A stretch of 64,000 nt of DNA from Pseudoalteromonas sp. 3D05 (lineage in GTDB: Bacteria; Pseudomonadota; Gammaproteobacteria; Enterobacterales; Alteromonadaceae). Location of the stretch: positions 1 through 64,000 of the forward strand of contig NZ_PDUS01000016.1 in assembly GCF_002723455.1 (NCBI RefSeq), read 5' to 3'. This document shows, piece by piece, positions 41,704 through 50,579 of this stretch. Position numbers and translations under genes: made by a program. Under the pieces are notes generated by a model. The model was not told where the DNA came from. It worked only from the letters and a program-made list of their open reading frames with translations, and did no database searches. The first letter of the stretch is position 1; every line of letters starts with the position of its first letter.

Positions 41704-43896
41704 TTATTTAGCTTGCGTAATTACGGTGTCTATTAAGTGTACTACGCCATTGCTGGTGTAGATATCAGTAGTCACAACATTGCTACCAGCCACTTGTAAT
41801 GAAGTCGCAGGTAAACTTACTTGCCACCAGTTATCACCCACACCTTGGCCATTCGCTTGGCCCGGTGCTTCATCACCTGAGTAGGTATAAAGTGGGCGAC
41901 CTAAATAAGCCACTTGCATGGTGCTATCTTGACGTTCAATAAGTGAAAGACCTGGAATATTCGCAATGCTTTGCTCTTTGCCAATAACCGGTGGCCATGT
42001 TTGAGCACAGGTGTCGTTACACACGCTCATTGACTGCTCTAAGTCGGCATTAAATACATACACAGTTGCTCCTGAATTGCTTGAGCCCATGCCAGTAACA
42101 AGACGGCTGTTTGTGCTGTCATATGCAATGATGTCTGCTTGAGTGTTAGCTGTACTGGTAAAATCAACTATATTAACCGATAAGTTATTGCCCGCTAGAG
42201 TCTCAACCATCATACCATTTGCAGCGAATGCATCCGTTGAGCTTACTTGTGCGCCTAAAACATGCTGAGTTAGCACTTGAGTTAAGGCATCATTATCAGC
42301 TAAAAGCGAATTTAATGTTTCTGATGGAATCTTTTTGAATGCGTCATTAGTCGGTGCAAATACAGTGAACATTTTCGATGTATCGTTAAAAGTATCTACT
42401 AAGTTGGCTGCTTGCAACGCAGTTACTAATGTTGAAAGTGATTCAGTTTCGGTTGCAACTGTTGCGATAGTTTTAGTCGGTGTGCCCATGTCTTTTGGTG
42501 GCATAATAACTTTGTTTAAAACATGAATTACACCATTGTCAGCAGTAACATTTGCTGTAGTGACTGCGGCATCATTAATAAACAACGCACTATCAACATA
42601 CGATAAAGCAGCCATGTCGCCGTTCGCCATTGTTGTTTTATTGCTTTCACTGGTAGCGACGCTTACTGCCGCATCTTGAAGTACTTTAGCATCTGCAATT
42701 AAGTGGTACTGTAAAATGTTTTTAAGCTTATCAGTATCCGCAAGGAGCGCATCAATTGTGTCTTGGCCCAGAGCTGCAAATGCAGCATCGGTAGGTGCAA
42801 AAACAGTAAAAGTATTTGTTGGATCAGCGACAAGCGTATCTAAGCCTGTTGCATTGAGTGCTGCGAGTAATGTTGTGAAATTGCCGTTACTCGTAGCAAC
42901 ATCTGCCAATGTGCCATAGCTTTGTGGTAGTTCGATGTCACCTACAACCACAGCATCAATTACGTGGATAAAACCATTTGTTGTGTTGATGTTAGTTGTT
43001 GTTATGTTTGCGCCACCAAATGTCAGGGTGTCTGTCTCACTGTTAATTGCAATTGCTTGTTGATTACCTTGAACGGTTTCAGCGCTCTTGCCGTTGAGTG
43101 ACATGGCTGTTACAGAATCAACTTTTGCCGCTAGAACATGCTGCTTTAGGATGCTGGCAAGTACATCTGGGTTTGCCAGTAAAGTGTTTAGCATTTTTTC
43201 ACCAATGGCTTCAAAAGCAGCATCTGTAGGAGCAAATACTGTGAACTCAGAAGATGTATCAGACAATACTGAGGTTAAGTTTGTCGCTTCGAGGGCGGCT
43301 AGTAAGGTTGTAAAGTTACCAGCTTGCTGAGCAGTTTCAACAATGTTGCTAGTCGGTGCTGGTTGGTTTTCTTCGCTTGGCATTAAAACGGCGTCAATGA
43401 TATGAATAATGCCATTGTCAGCCGCAATATCTGTATTGGTAACAGAACTTGTATTAACAAGTAAGGTTTCGCCACTTAACGATAACGCAATTTCTTGACC
43501 GTTTACCGTTGTAACCGTCGTGCCAGCTAAACCAATGGCAGCTTCAGCGTCAACCGAACCTTCCACAACGTGGTAAGTCAGTATTTTGCTCAATTTGTCA
43601 GTATCATCGAGCAATGCACTGATGGTGTCTTCGCCAAGCAGGGCAAAAGCATCATCAGTGGGTGCAAATACTGTATATGATTTACTGGTGTCTGCAAGAG
43701 TGTCGTCCAAGCCAGTAGCTTGTAACGCTGCAACAAGGGTAGTGAAGTTTCCTGCGTTCACTGCAACATCAACAATTGTTGATTGAGATTCTATTGGGGG
43801 GGTTACACCATTTTCTTTGTCATCATCGTCATCATTACACCCTTGTATAAACGTAAGGGTTAAAATAATAAGTAAGAGCTTAACGAACTTATCCAT
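41704..43896 (-). CDS. four-fasciclin lipoprotein with a nested Lipoprotein_15-like domain
   Basis: A 730-residue lipoprotein (lipobox ...IQGC, Cys20, followed by Asn and acidic residues). Four fasciclin domains lie at about 38-172, 183-317, 328-466 and 476-730, each with a (N/S)xxTLxxAL start and a FTVFAPTDDAF motif. The last is interrupted at about 577-698 by a domain resembling the PF03640 secreted repeat (Cys626 and Cys630 in SVCNDTCAQTWPPV, then GRPLYTYSGDEAPGQ and DNWWQV). The fasciclin fold then finishes with DIYTSNGVVHLIDTVI. Such proteins act in adhesion or matrix binding. The start follows AAGGA. Confidence 0.88.
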   Translation of the reverse strand: MDKFVKLLLIILTLTFIQGCNDDDDDKENGVTPPIESQSTIVDVAVNAGNFTTLVAALQATGLDDTLADTSKSYTVFAPTDDAFALLGEDTISALLDDTDKLSKILTYHVVEGSVDAEAAIGLAGTTVTTVNGQEIALSLSGETLLVNTSSVTNTDIAADNGIIHIIDAVLMPSEENQPAPTSNIVETAQQAGNFTTLLAALEATNLTSVLSDTSSEFTVFAPTDAAFEAIGEKMLNTLLANPDVLASILKQHVLAAKVDSVTAMSLNGKSAETVQGNQQAIAINSETDTLTFGGANITTTNINTTNGFIHVIDAVVVGDIELPQSYGTLADVATSNGNFTTLLAALNATGLDTLVADPTNTFTVFAPTDAAFAALGQDTIDALLADTDKLKNILQYHLIADAKVLQDAAVSVATSESNKTTMANGDMAALSYVDSALFINDAAVTTANVTADNGVIHVLNKVIMPPKDMGTPTKTIATVATETESLSTLVTALQAANLVDTFNDTSKMFTVFAPTNDAFKKIPSETLNSLLADNDALTQVLTQHVLGAQVSSTDAFAANGMMVETLAGNNLSVNIVDFTSTANTQADIIAYDSTNSRLVTGMGSSNSGATVYVFNADLEQSMSVCNDTCAQTWPPVIGKEQSIANIPGLSLIERQDSTMQVAYLGRPLYTYSGDEAPGQANGQGVGDNWWQVSLPATSLQVAGSNVVTTDIYTSNGVVHLIDTVITQAK

Positions 43897-44323
43897 CTTG
43901 TAATCCTTTTAACAATTTAATTAACAATCGAATAACCTTTACGCAGTAATTATGTAAAGTGATCATATTTATTTTTTGTTATTCAGATTGGGACGGTGGT
44001 AAATTCCATTTTAAAAAAGTCGGCTTTTTAATATCTATATAACTTAGTACTTAACGATTACTCCCGCGTGACTTGCAAGCCTACATGCTTAGATTTCAAT
44101 GCGAATACATTCAGCCATTTTTACACATTAAAGTAGCGACTTTACATTTTTAGCATGTTGTGACGCTATTGTAATTTAAGTGGTGATACTGAAAAGTCAC
44201 TAATAATCAATAGGTTGTTTTTTATCTGAGTGCTGGCACCTGTATTGCAATTAGTTAAAACAATAACCGCTCTTACAGAAAATTTTTGAGCTTGGCATAT
44301 CAATTAACTGATAGGTGAAAGTA
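43897..44323. other. 427-bp intergenic region without a recognised feature
   Basis: A+T-rich sequence between the divergent fasciclin and L,D-transpeptidase genes. It must hold promoters for both, but I see no convincing -35/-10 pair, repeat, hairpin with T-tract or ORF worth reporting. Confidence 0.5.
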
Positions 44324-45688
44324 ATGAGGTCGATTAAACAAATAGGACATAAGCATTCAACGCATGGTCTAAAGCAGGTAGCTAAACATGGATCTGTACT
44401 GCTAAGTTGTTTAGCTGGGTTCTATACATCTACTTTATTAGCAAACATCTCAAATGAAATACCTAACAAAATGGCAAATCAACAAGCCAGTGATGTGTCA
44501 AAAAGTATCTATATAGATCCTAAATCAACAAAGCAAATTGAGAGGATGCAAAACGTAATCGCCTGGCATCAGGAAATTGTTAATAGAGGAGGCTGGCAAC
44601 AGCTAAACCTTGATGATGTATTAGCGCTAGGAAGTGAAGGTCCTTTTGTAGCCGAGCTGGTTAATAGGCTGGTACTTGGCGGAGATTTAACTGAAGATAC
44701 CTGCAAAGTTCATATATTTACCAATCCTATAAAAGATATATCGCCGTGTGTGTTTGATATACGCGTTGAAGATGCAGTAAAGCGATTTCAACAACGCCAT
44801 GGATTATTGATAGATGGTGTAGTTGGGAGAAAAACTCTCAGGCATTTAAATGTACCCGCTAAAATACGCTATGCGCAGTTGAAGTTAAATTTTCAACGTA
44901 TGACCGAGTTTCCCGGGCGTACCGATGAAGAATATGTATTAGTAAATATTCCTGAATTTAAATTACGCTACATCAACAAAGGCGATGTGGTTTTAAAAAA
45001 TCGCGTGGTCGTTGGTAAGCCAAGCTGGAAAACCCCAGCGTTCAGCGATGAAATTGAAAAGTTTGTTGTCAATCCCACATGGCGTATTCCACTGTCAATC
45101 GCCACTAGAGAGATTGCTCCTAAAGTAGCGAACGACCCGGACTATTTAGAAAAGAAAAATATTGAAATTAGGGAACATAGTTACCTGGATAAAAACCTGA
45201 TAGATCCAGACAAAATTGTATGGGATGAGATTGAACCTTATGATTTTGAACATTTCTTAGTTAAACGTGCAGGAAAAGATAACCCCTTAGGTGAAATCAA
45301 ATATTTATTTCCTAACGTGAATGCTATTTATATTCATGATACCAAAGCTAAAAACTGGTTTAAAAAACCAAAGCGTGCTGCCTCGCATGGTTGTATTCGT
45401 ATGGAGCGCCCGTTTTCTTTAGCAAAAGCAATCATTAAACAACATCAACTTGATGGAATTACTCCTAATATTGAGAATGTTAGAACGACAGACGAAACCC
45501 GTACATTTCACTTACAAAAACCAGTGCCTATCCATTTGGTTTACTGGACAGCATGGGTAGATGAAAATAATACCGTTAATTTTAGAACTGATATTTATAA
45601 TCAGGATAAAAATCTTCATTTATTACATTCGACTGAACCAATGATTGCTGCTAATCATTCATTAAAAAATATGAACACAGCGCCTTAA
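44324..45688 (+). CDS. L,D-transpeptidase (YkuD) with peptidoglycan-binding domain
   Basis: About 454 residues (numbering below from a GTG three codons upstream). A hydrophobic N-terminal segment (about 27-43) is followed by a peptidoglycan-binding helical domain (about 110-180, with VEDAVKRFQQRHGLLIDGVVGRKTL) and a YcbB-like catalytic domain (about 205-420). The active site is HDTKAKNWF, then SHGCIRMERP with His358 and Cys360. It forms 3-3 cross-links or attaches proteins to peptidoglycan. ATG 44324 follows AGGTG. An M15 peptidase follows 17 bp later. Confidence 0.92.
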   Translation: MRSIKQIGHKHSTHGLKQVAKHGSVLLSCLAGFYTSTLLANISNEIPNKMANQQASDVSKSIYIDPKSTKQIERMQNVIAWHQEIVNRGGWQQLNLDDVLALGSEGPFVAELVNRLVLGGDLTEDTCKVHIFTNPIKDISPCVFDIRVEDAVKRFQQRHGLLIDGVVGRKTLRHLNVPAKIRYAQLKLNFQRMTEFPGRTDEEYVLVNIPEFKLRYINKGDVVLKNRVVVGKPSWKTPAFSDEIEKFVVNPTWRIPLSIATREIAPKVANDPDYLEKKNIEIREHSYLDKNLIDPDKIVWDEIEPYDFEHFLVKRAGKDNPLGEIKYLFPNVNAIYIHDTKAKNWFKKPKRAASHGCIRMERPFSLAKAIIKQHQLDGITPNIENVRTTDETRTFHLQKPVPIHLVYWTAWVDENNTVNFRTDIYNQDKNLHLLHSTEPMIAANHSLKNMNTAP

Positions 45689-45705
45689 TAGAAGGAGTAT
45701 TCGTT

Positions 45706-46701
45706 ATGCAATTTGCATATATTTTTACACTGTTAATTACCACAATTTTATTATCTGCGCAGACGTTTGCAGAATCAAAGGTGACTCATCAGGCCGTGGT
45801 AATAAAAAATACAGCAGCACTTCCTGATGCGGAATTTAGCTTGAAAATAGATGACATAGTGGTTCCGTATTCCATCTTTTCTGTGTTTGTATTACCTAAT
45901 GAAAAAATTGAATTTGAGGTTCTTTATTCGCAATCAGATAGCGGCTATGTTTTAAAAGATATTGATAAAGAGCTTAAGGCAAAGTCTAAAAATCGCTGGC
46001 TGTGGCGTGCTCCTCAAGAACCCGGTGCCTATAAACTAATGATTGAATCGGCGAATGGTGATGAGAAAATGCAAATTAACGCATTTGTAAAAGTCCCATC
46101 CGAGCGCGTTGAAGGCGGCAAGCTTAAGTACTTTCACATAGGTCATTATCCCAATGAAGCAGAATTAGAGGGCAAAGAGCACTATATTGTGCCTGATGGG
46201 TATATAGAAGTAACCGAAAAAAATAAGAATATGCAAGTGTCTCCTCATTTTAAATTGAAAGAATTTATCAGCAAACAACGCAGTAAGTTTCCTAAATATG
46301 TTTATTTAAAGGGTCAGCTATTACTTAAATTAGAAAAAATTCGTAAAGAAATGACCTTAGAAGGTTACCCGGTCTCTAATATGGTGGTGATGAGTGGGTA
46401 TCGCACACCTTATTACAACAAATCAATTGGCAATGTTAAATTTAGCCGTCATGTTTTTGGTGATGCAGCTGACGTTTTTATTGATAATAATGGTAACTAC
46501 CGCATGGATGATTTGAATAACGATGGTAAATTCACCATTGCGGATGCTGATGTAATGGCGGATGTTGTTGAGTCACTTAGTAAGCGAGATTCATTTAAAG
46601 GGTTAATGGGTGGTCTTGGTGTATATGGCCCGAAGTCTCATCGTGGTGCATTTATTCACATTGACACGCGGGGTTTTAAGGCTCGTTGGAGAAAACCTTA
46701 A
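45706..46701 (+). CDS. M15-family D,D-peptidase-like protein with EF-hand loop
   Basis: A 331-residue secreted protein: signal peptide (about 1-22), an Ig-like region (about 25-130) and a peptidase M15/DUF882-type domain (about 170-331). The zinc site is seen as SGYRTPYYNKSIGNVKFSRHVFGDAADVF (His, Asp) and GAFIHIDTRG (His). Between them is DLNNDGKFTIADAD, an EF-hand-like calcium loop that is not part of standard M15 enzymes. It probably trims peptidoglycan peptides. The start has AAGGAG. Confidence 0.87.
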   Translation: MQFAYIFTLLITTILLSAQTFAESKVTHQAVVIKNTAALPDAEFSLKIDDIVVPYSIFSVFVLPNEKIEFEVLYSQSDSGYVLKDIDKELKAKSKNRWLWRAPQEPGAYKLMIESANGDEKMQINAFVKVPSERVEGGKLKYFHIGHYPNEAELEGKEHYIVPDGYIEVTEKNKNMQVSPHFKLKEFISKQRSKFPKYVYLKGQLLLKLEKIRKEMTLEGYPVSNMVVMSGYRTPYYNKSIGNVKFSRHVFGDAADVFIDNNGNYRMDDLNNDGKFTIADADVMADVVESLSKRDSFKGLMGGLGVYGPKSHRGAFIHIDTRGFKARWRKP

Positions 46702-46735
46702 GTTATTACTTAAATACGATTTAACAAGGAAATGT

Positions 46736-47317
46736 ATGTCTATTGGGAAGAGTTTAAAAAAGCAAACACGTAAGTTTATTGACTCTAAACATATGCTCAG
46801 CGGGATCACGGTTGCGTCATTTCTAGAATCGACCATTGTGCCGATTCCACTTGAGGCGGTCATGGTGCCACTGATGCAAGCTCGTCGAGAAAAGTTGTGG
46901 GTAATTGCTTTAATGGCAACAATTGGCTGTATCGCTGGCGCTTTGGTGGGTTACGCGCTGGGCTATTACTTATTTGATTTCATTGGTGATTGGGTTATTA
47001 ATACATTTTCAAGTCCAGAACAGTTCGAAAATGTTAAACAAAAAATGCAGGAACAAGGCTTTTGGTTTGTGCTGACCTTAGGGATTGTGCCGATTCCATT
47101 TCAAATAGCCATGTTAGCAGCTGGAGCGACTAAGTACTCGCTGATGCTGTTTTTGCTGGCGACAACTATCGCTCGCTCAATTCGGTACTTTGCTCTCGCG
47201 CTGGTGGTTTACTATGCTGGCGACCAAGCAGAAAAGGTGATTAAAAAACACAAGACGAAAGCTCTCATTTTTGTCACTGGGTTGGTTTTGATCGCATGGT
47301 GGTTAAGTACTCTATAA
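46736..47317 (+). CDS. DedA/VTT-family membrane protein
   Basis: A 193-residue membrane protein with a SNARE-associated (VTT) core: ESTIVPIPLEAVMVPLMQ (re-entrant region), GALVGYALGYYLFDFIGDWV and GIVPIPFQIAMLAAGATKYS. DedA proteins move lipids such as undecaprenyl phosphate and support membrane potential. The start at 46736 follows AAGGA. It is the third gene of a run with the transpeptidase and M15 genes. Confidence 0.88.
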   Translation: MSIGKSLKKQTRKFIDSKHMLSGITVASFLESTIVPIPLEAVMVPLMQARREKLWVIALMATIGCIAGALVGYALGYYLFDFIGDWVINTFSSPEQFENVKQKMQEQGFWFVLTLGIVPIPFQIAMLAAGATKYSLMLFLLATTIARSIRYFALALVVYYAGDQAEKVIKKHKTKALIFVTGLVLIAWWLSTL

Positions 47318-47319
47318 GT

Positions 47320-48477
47320 CTAGTGTTTATTTGGTAGTTGCTCGCTCATTAGTGTAAAACTAGATTGAATTGAGCGCTGCCAAATAGCTTTAATAGCTTT
47401 GTTAAACATGTATAAAAAAAGCAGTGGCATTAAAATGAGTTTCACAACTAACAAAGATAAAAGATTGATGAAGTCTACAAAGAGCGCCTCCACAGACGTA
47501 ACCATTTCAGTAATCCCCGATGTCACTGCATCAGCTACTTTACTCACCATATTTCCTGTATTGCCTGTTAATTGGTCATTGTAGCGCTGAACCTGTTGCT
47601 TTGATTGCTCTGTTTTAGTGTGTAATGCCGCAAGCTGATTATTCAGTTTGGCTTGTTGTTGTTTTAAATCTTGTTGTTGCTTAATAAGTGGCTTAGCCTG
47701 CTCTAGTTGTGTCATTGTCAACTTTTGTGTCAGGCTACGATTAGCTTGAATTGCATCGATATCAGCCGTAAGTTGTTTTAATTGTTGTTGGTTATCTTTA
47801 ACAGTTTTGTTTAATTGGCGTTGTTCAGTGCTGAGCAGTGTTAACTCATCTAATGTTGTTTGTTTTTGGCTAGTAATTTGCGAACGCATATTTTCAGATA
47901 ATGCTGAGGTGGCATTTGCCTGATCTGTTAGTTTGTCGACCGTTTGACTTACTGCTTTACTTTGCGCATCAATGTCATCATCTAAAAATACTTGGCTTGC
48001 AAACCCTGTTGTAATTACCACCAGTGGAATTAAAAAACGCATTAATATGAAGCTTGCTAACACGTTCGTACTCAGTTTTTTTAAGTAACCAAAGTAATCA
48101 CACACAACATAGCACCCAACGCTTAAGGTAAATAGAGCACTAAAAAGTTCTCCCGAGGCAATGCTAAATAAAATACGCTGTATAAATAAAGAGCCTAGTG
48201 CTAAGCGCATCGCATCTGACATGTATTCAGCTAAATCATTAACAGGGTCGAGCAATTGTGCTGGTTGAATACTAGCAATGCCTATGCCTACCTCAGCGGA
48301 TTGTAATAGCGAGATAATGGCATTTACAGAGCGCGATGAGGCATACAGAATACCTGACTGTAATAATGCTTGATCAATGAAGTCCAGAATAAAGCTCTGG
48401 AAATGAGGTAACCAAGCTAGTAAAACTAAACTACTTAGTAGTATGTACTTAATGACTTGGTGTGAAGTAAAAGGCAA
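47320..48477 (-). CDS. membrane protein with long coiled coil, unknown family
   Basis: A 385-residue protein. About three N-terminal membrane helices (about 10-30, 98-125, 138-162) are followed by a Gln-rich coiled coil (about 175-300, with many LxxQ and KQQQ repeats) and one or two C-terminal helices (about 335-360). I do not recognise a family. It converges with the DedA-like gene with 2 bp between the stops. The topology suggests a periplasmic coiled-coil loop between membrane bundles. Confidence 0.7.
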   Translation of the reverse strand: MPFTSHQVIKYILLSSLVLLAWLPHFQSFILDFIDQALLQSGILYASSRSVNAIISLLQSAEVGIGIASIQPAQLLDPVNDLAEYMSDAMRLALGSLFIQRILFSIASGELFSALFTLSVGCYVVCDYFGYLKKLSTNVLASFILMRFLIPLVVITTGFASQVFLDDDIDAQSKAVSQTVDKLTDQANATSALSENMRSQITSQKQTTLDELTLLSTEQRQLNKTVKDNQQQLKQLTADIDAIQANRSLTQKLTMTQLEQAKPLIKQQQDLKQQQAKLNNQLAALHTKTEQSKQQVQRYNDQLTGNTGNMVSKVADAVTSGITEMVTSVEALFVDFINLLSLLVVKLILMPLLFLYMFNKAIKAIWQRSIQSSFTLMSEQLPNKH

Positions 48478-48495
48478 GCGAACCTCTAATAAACA

Positions 48496-48533
48496 AATAG
48501 GTGTTATTCACTATAAAGTGAACAACACCTATT
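48496..48533 (-). terminator. stem-loop terminator
   Basis: AATAGGTGTT (48496-48505) and AACACCTATT (48524-48533) form a stem, continued by TTCACT/AGTGAA around ATAA. On the minus strand it is followed by TTTGTTTATT. It ends the PepSY / 157-residue protein operon. Confidence 0.7.
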
Positions 48534-48538
48534 GCCAA

Positions 48539-49012
48539 TTATTTATCACCAATGAGTTGTTGCGGAATGTCCCAACTTTGCTGGAGTAATTCATTTTGCC
48601 ACGTTTGAATAGTGACCCAAAGCTTGTCATTTTGGCCAATAGTCACAGGTGCAATTGCATGAGCGTGCTGGCCGTGATCCGTGCCATGCATTATACCTTC
48701 GTCACTTTTAGCAAACTCACTTAATGGGAGTGGTGCAGGGCCTATATTCAAGTATGCCTGACGGATATTATTAATTTCACCTTGGTTAAACGCTAGATAA
48801 AAATCTTTAACATACTCGTTGTGGTGAGAATATGGCTGTTCCATGTTAAGTGGCATGGGGGCTATTTTAAACCCACCAATGGTTTGTTCTTGCCATAGGT
48901 CAGGAAAGGTTGGGTTTAAAGCTTGGTAAATAAATATACAGGGTAAAATCAAAACCAAAGCATTGAGTAAGTATTTTTTTTGTTGCCACCAAGTACTTTG
49001 TAAACGCGCCAT
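48539..49012 (-). CDS. hypothetical membrane-anchored protein with His-rich motif
   Basis: A 157-residue protein with an N-terminal membrane anchor (about 13-32) and an extracytoplasmic domain. A His-rich stretch (MHGTDHGQHAHAI, about 109-121) could bind a metal. No family was recognised. Its ATG overlaps the stop of the PepSY gene as TAATG, so the two are translated together; it is probably an accessory of that iron-uptake-type protein. Confidence 0.65.
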   Translation of the reverse strand: MARLQSTWWQQKKYLLNALVLILPCIFIYQALNPTFPDLWQEQTIGGFKIAPMPLNMEQPYSHHNEYVKDFYLAFNQGEINNIRQAYLNIGPAPLPLSEFAKSDEGIMHGTDHGQHAHAIAPVTIGQNDKLWVTIQTWQNELLQQSWDIPQQLIGDK

Positions 49013-50154
49013 TAGTTTGCCTCCGCAGTATTGCTGATAATTGCTGAGCTTGTTTTTTTAGCTTTAACTAGTTTTTTTGAGTACATCATAAAGCCTGTAA
49101 TTGACATGCCACTTAGAATAACACCAAAAATAAACCAAATTACCTTGGTCCAGATACCGCCAATTGTGCCGTAATGCAGAGGGTCTGCAATGTGAGATAA
49201 TGTTTGTAAGGTGGTCATTGTTTCAGGGCTTTTGCTCGTGGCTATTTCACCTGACCATGGATTCACAGAGGTCGAATATGAGTAACCATCGTAAAAAATT
49301 GTATCACCCGCACCCATGATGTTGTACATACCACGATTGTGTTCAGGCAGCATGATATAAGTAGGAGTAAAATCGCCAAATTTATTTTTAGTCAAGGCAA
49401 CAGCATTATCTAAACTAATAGGTTGAGTGTTTTTAGAACTGGGTAATTGAGCTTCGCTTACTAAAGGCGCATGCTCTTCAATATCAATTTCGTTATGCCA
49501 CATAATTGATTGAGCCAAGTACCAAAGCCCAGTTAAGCTCATGATGGCCATAAACCAAATTGACCACACACCACTGACCGTGTGCAAATCTTTTAGTAGA
49601 GTTTTACGACCTTGGTTGAAGCGAATTTTAGGTTGGGCAAAGGCGCGCCAAAAACTTTTGTAAATGATTAAGCCGGTGATCAATGCCCCTAGAATAACGA
49701 TTGCCATAGCACTGACTAGGTAATAACCAACACTATAGCCTTCTTGCCATGGGAAAAATAACCAGCCATGTAACGTCCGCATAAACTCAACGAAGGAAAT
49801 TGTTTGATTGATAGCCTGCACTTCACCAGTATATTGGTTTACATAAGCAACAGCGTAAGGTTTATCTGTGTCGGTAAAAATTATCGCGTTAACCAGGTAA
49901 GGCTCATAGCTAAGAATGCTCATGACATCGGCGCTAGGGTGCTGACTTTTTAAGCTTGCAATCAGTGTGTCTTTTGATTTTTCTGGTAAATTATCTGGGT
50001 TTGTTGCTCTTGCAGCAGAATTTGTCAACCATGTTAACTCGTGGCTAATTACCGATACGGTTCCAGTGACACAAATAAAACAAAATAAAACCCAGATTGG
50101 TAGCGAGCACCAACCATGCAACTGAAACCAAAACCGTTGGCTTACCTTTGCCAT
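49012..50154 (-). CDS. PepSY-associated membrane protein (PiuB-like)
   Basis: About 380 residues with four membrane helices and two extracytoplasmic PepSY regions: LHGWCSLPIWVLFCFICVTGTVSVI, MRTLHGWLFFPWQEG, LHTVSGVWSIWFMAIMSLTGLWY and LHYGTIGGIWTKVIWFIFGVILSGMSITGFMMY. This is the PiuB/iron-uptake type, linked to reduction of siderophore-bound iron. ATG 50154 follows AGGGG. A possible Fur box lies 21 bp upstream. Confidence 0.87.
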   Translation of the reverse strand: MAKVSQRFWFQLHGWCSLPIWVLFCFICVTGTVSVISHELTWLTNSAARATNPDNLPEKSKDTLIASLKSQHPSADVMSILSYEPYLVNAIIFTDTDKPYAVAYVNQYTGEVQAINQTISFVEFMRTLHGWLFFPWQEGYSVGYYLVSAMAIVILGALITGLIIYKSFWRAFAQPKIRFNQGRKTLLKDLHTVSGVWSIWFMAIMSLTGLWYLAQSIMWHNEIDIEEHAPLVSEAQLPSSKNTQPISLDNAVALTKNKFGDFTPTYIMLPEHNRGMYNIMGAGDTIFYDGYSYSTSVNPWSGEIATSKSPETMTTLQTLSHIADPLHYGTIGGIWTKVIWFIFGVILSGMSITGFMMYSKKLVKAKKTSSAIISNTAEAN

Positions 50155-50174
50155 GTTAACCCCTGTATTGTAAA

Positions 50175-50189
50175 TAGTAAGTATTATCA
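50175..50189 (-). promoter_or_regulatory. possible Fur box
   Basis: TAGTAAGTATTATCA matches the 7-1-7 Fur consensus at 11 of 14 positions, the right half perfectly. It lies just upstream of the PepSY gene, which fits iron control. Confidence 0.4.
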
Positions 50190-50267
50190 ATTCTTTTTGC
50201 GATTGTACTACTAAAGCTTAGAGAAACTCAATTGCTTTGCTAAATGCTCTTCTTACAGGGGGGAAGT

Positions 50268-50571
50268 TAGGGTCTGTTGACCTTTGCGGATTGAAATTTG
50301 TTCAAAGAGGGGCGAATTAATCGCGGCGCAAGGTTTGTAACCAAGTGGGTTAAGTCAAAACCGAGCAAAGCTTCCGTGTCCTGCTCACGCCCCTTAGCAC
50401 CATTTAGGCAACAAAGCGTATATCGCCCTAGATAGAACCCGAAGGGCAGCGCCTGTTTGGTATTGATGCTGCGTTATCGCCTATTTATGGGGAATAACCA
50501 CACCACATAGATGCTGCCTTGCCTAAATGCCAAACAGACTTCTAAGATTTAACCTAAAAATCAACAGACTA
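50268..50571 (-). repeat. MITE-like element family A, full copy 2
   Basis: A 304-bp copy in the opposite orientation to that at 26011-26325. The left end carries the intact repeat TAGGGTCTGTTGACCTTT; the right end (50557-50571) is decayed. It shares the interior segments, including GGGGAATAACCACACCACAT. It lies between the PepSY and MscS-like genes and ends 8 bp from the mscS stop codon. Confidence 0.88.
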
Positions 50572-50579
50572 GTGTTTTG

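Noticed and set aside
42335..43786. Several short plus-strand ORFs antisense to the fasciclin gene
   Set aside because: They recur at the same place in each repeat as mirror images of the FAPTDDAF region; no independent support.
41704..43896. Regularly repeated DNA that might look like a CRISPR or tandem array
   Set aside because: The repetition follows fasciclin domains at protein level and stays in frame with diverged codons; no short direct repeats with equal spacers.
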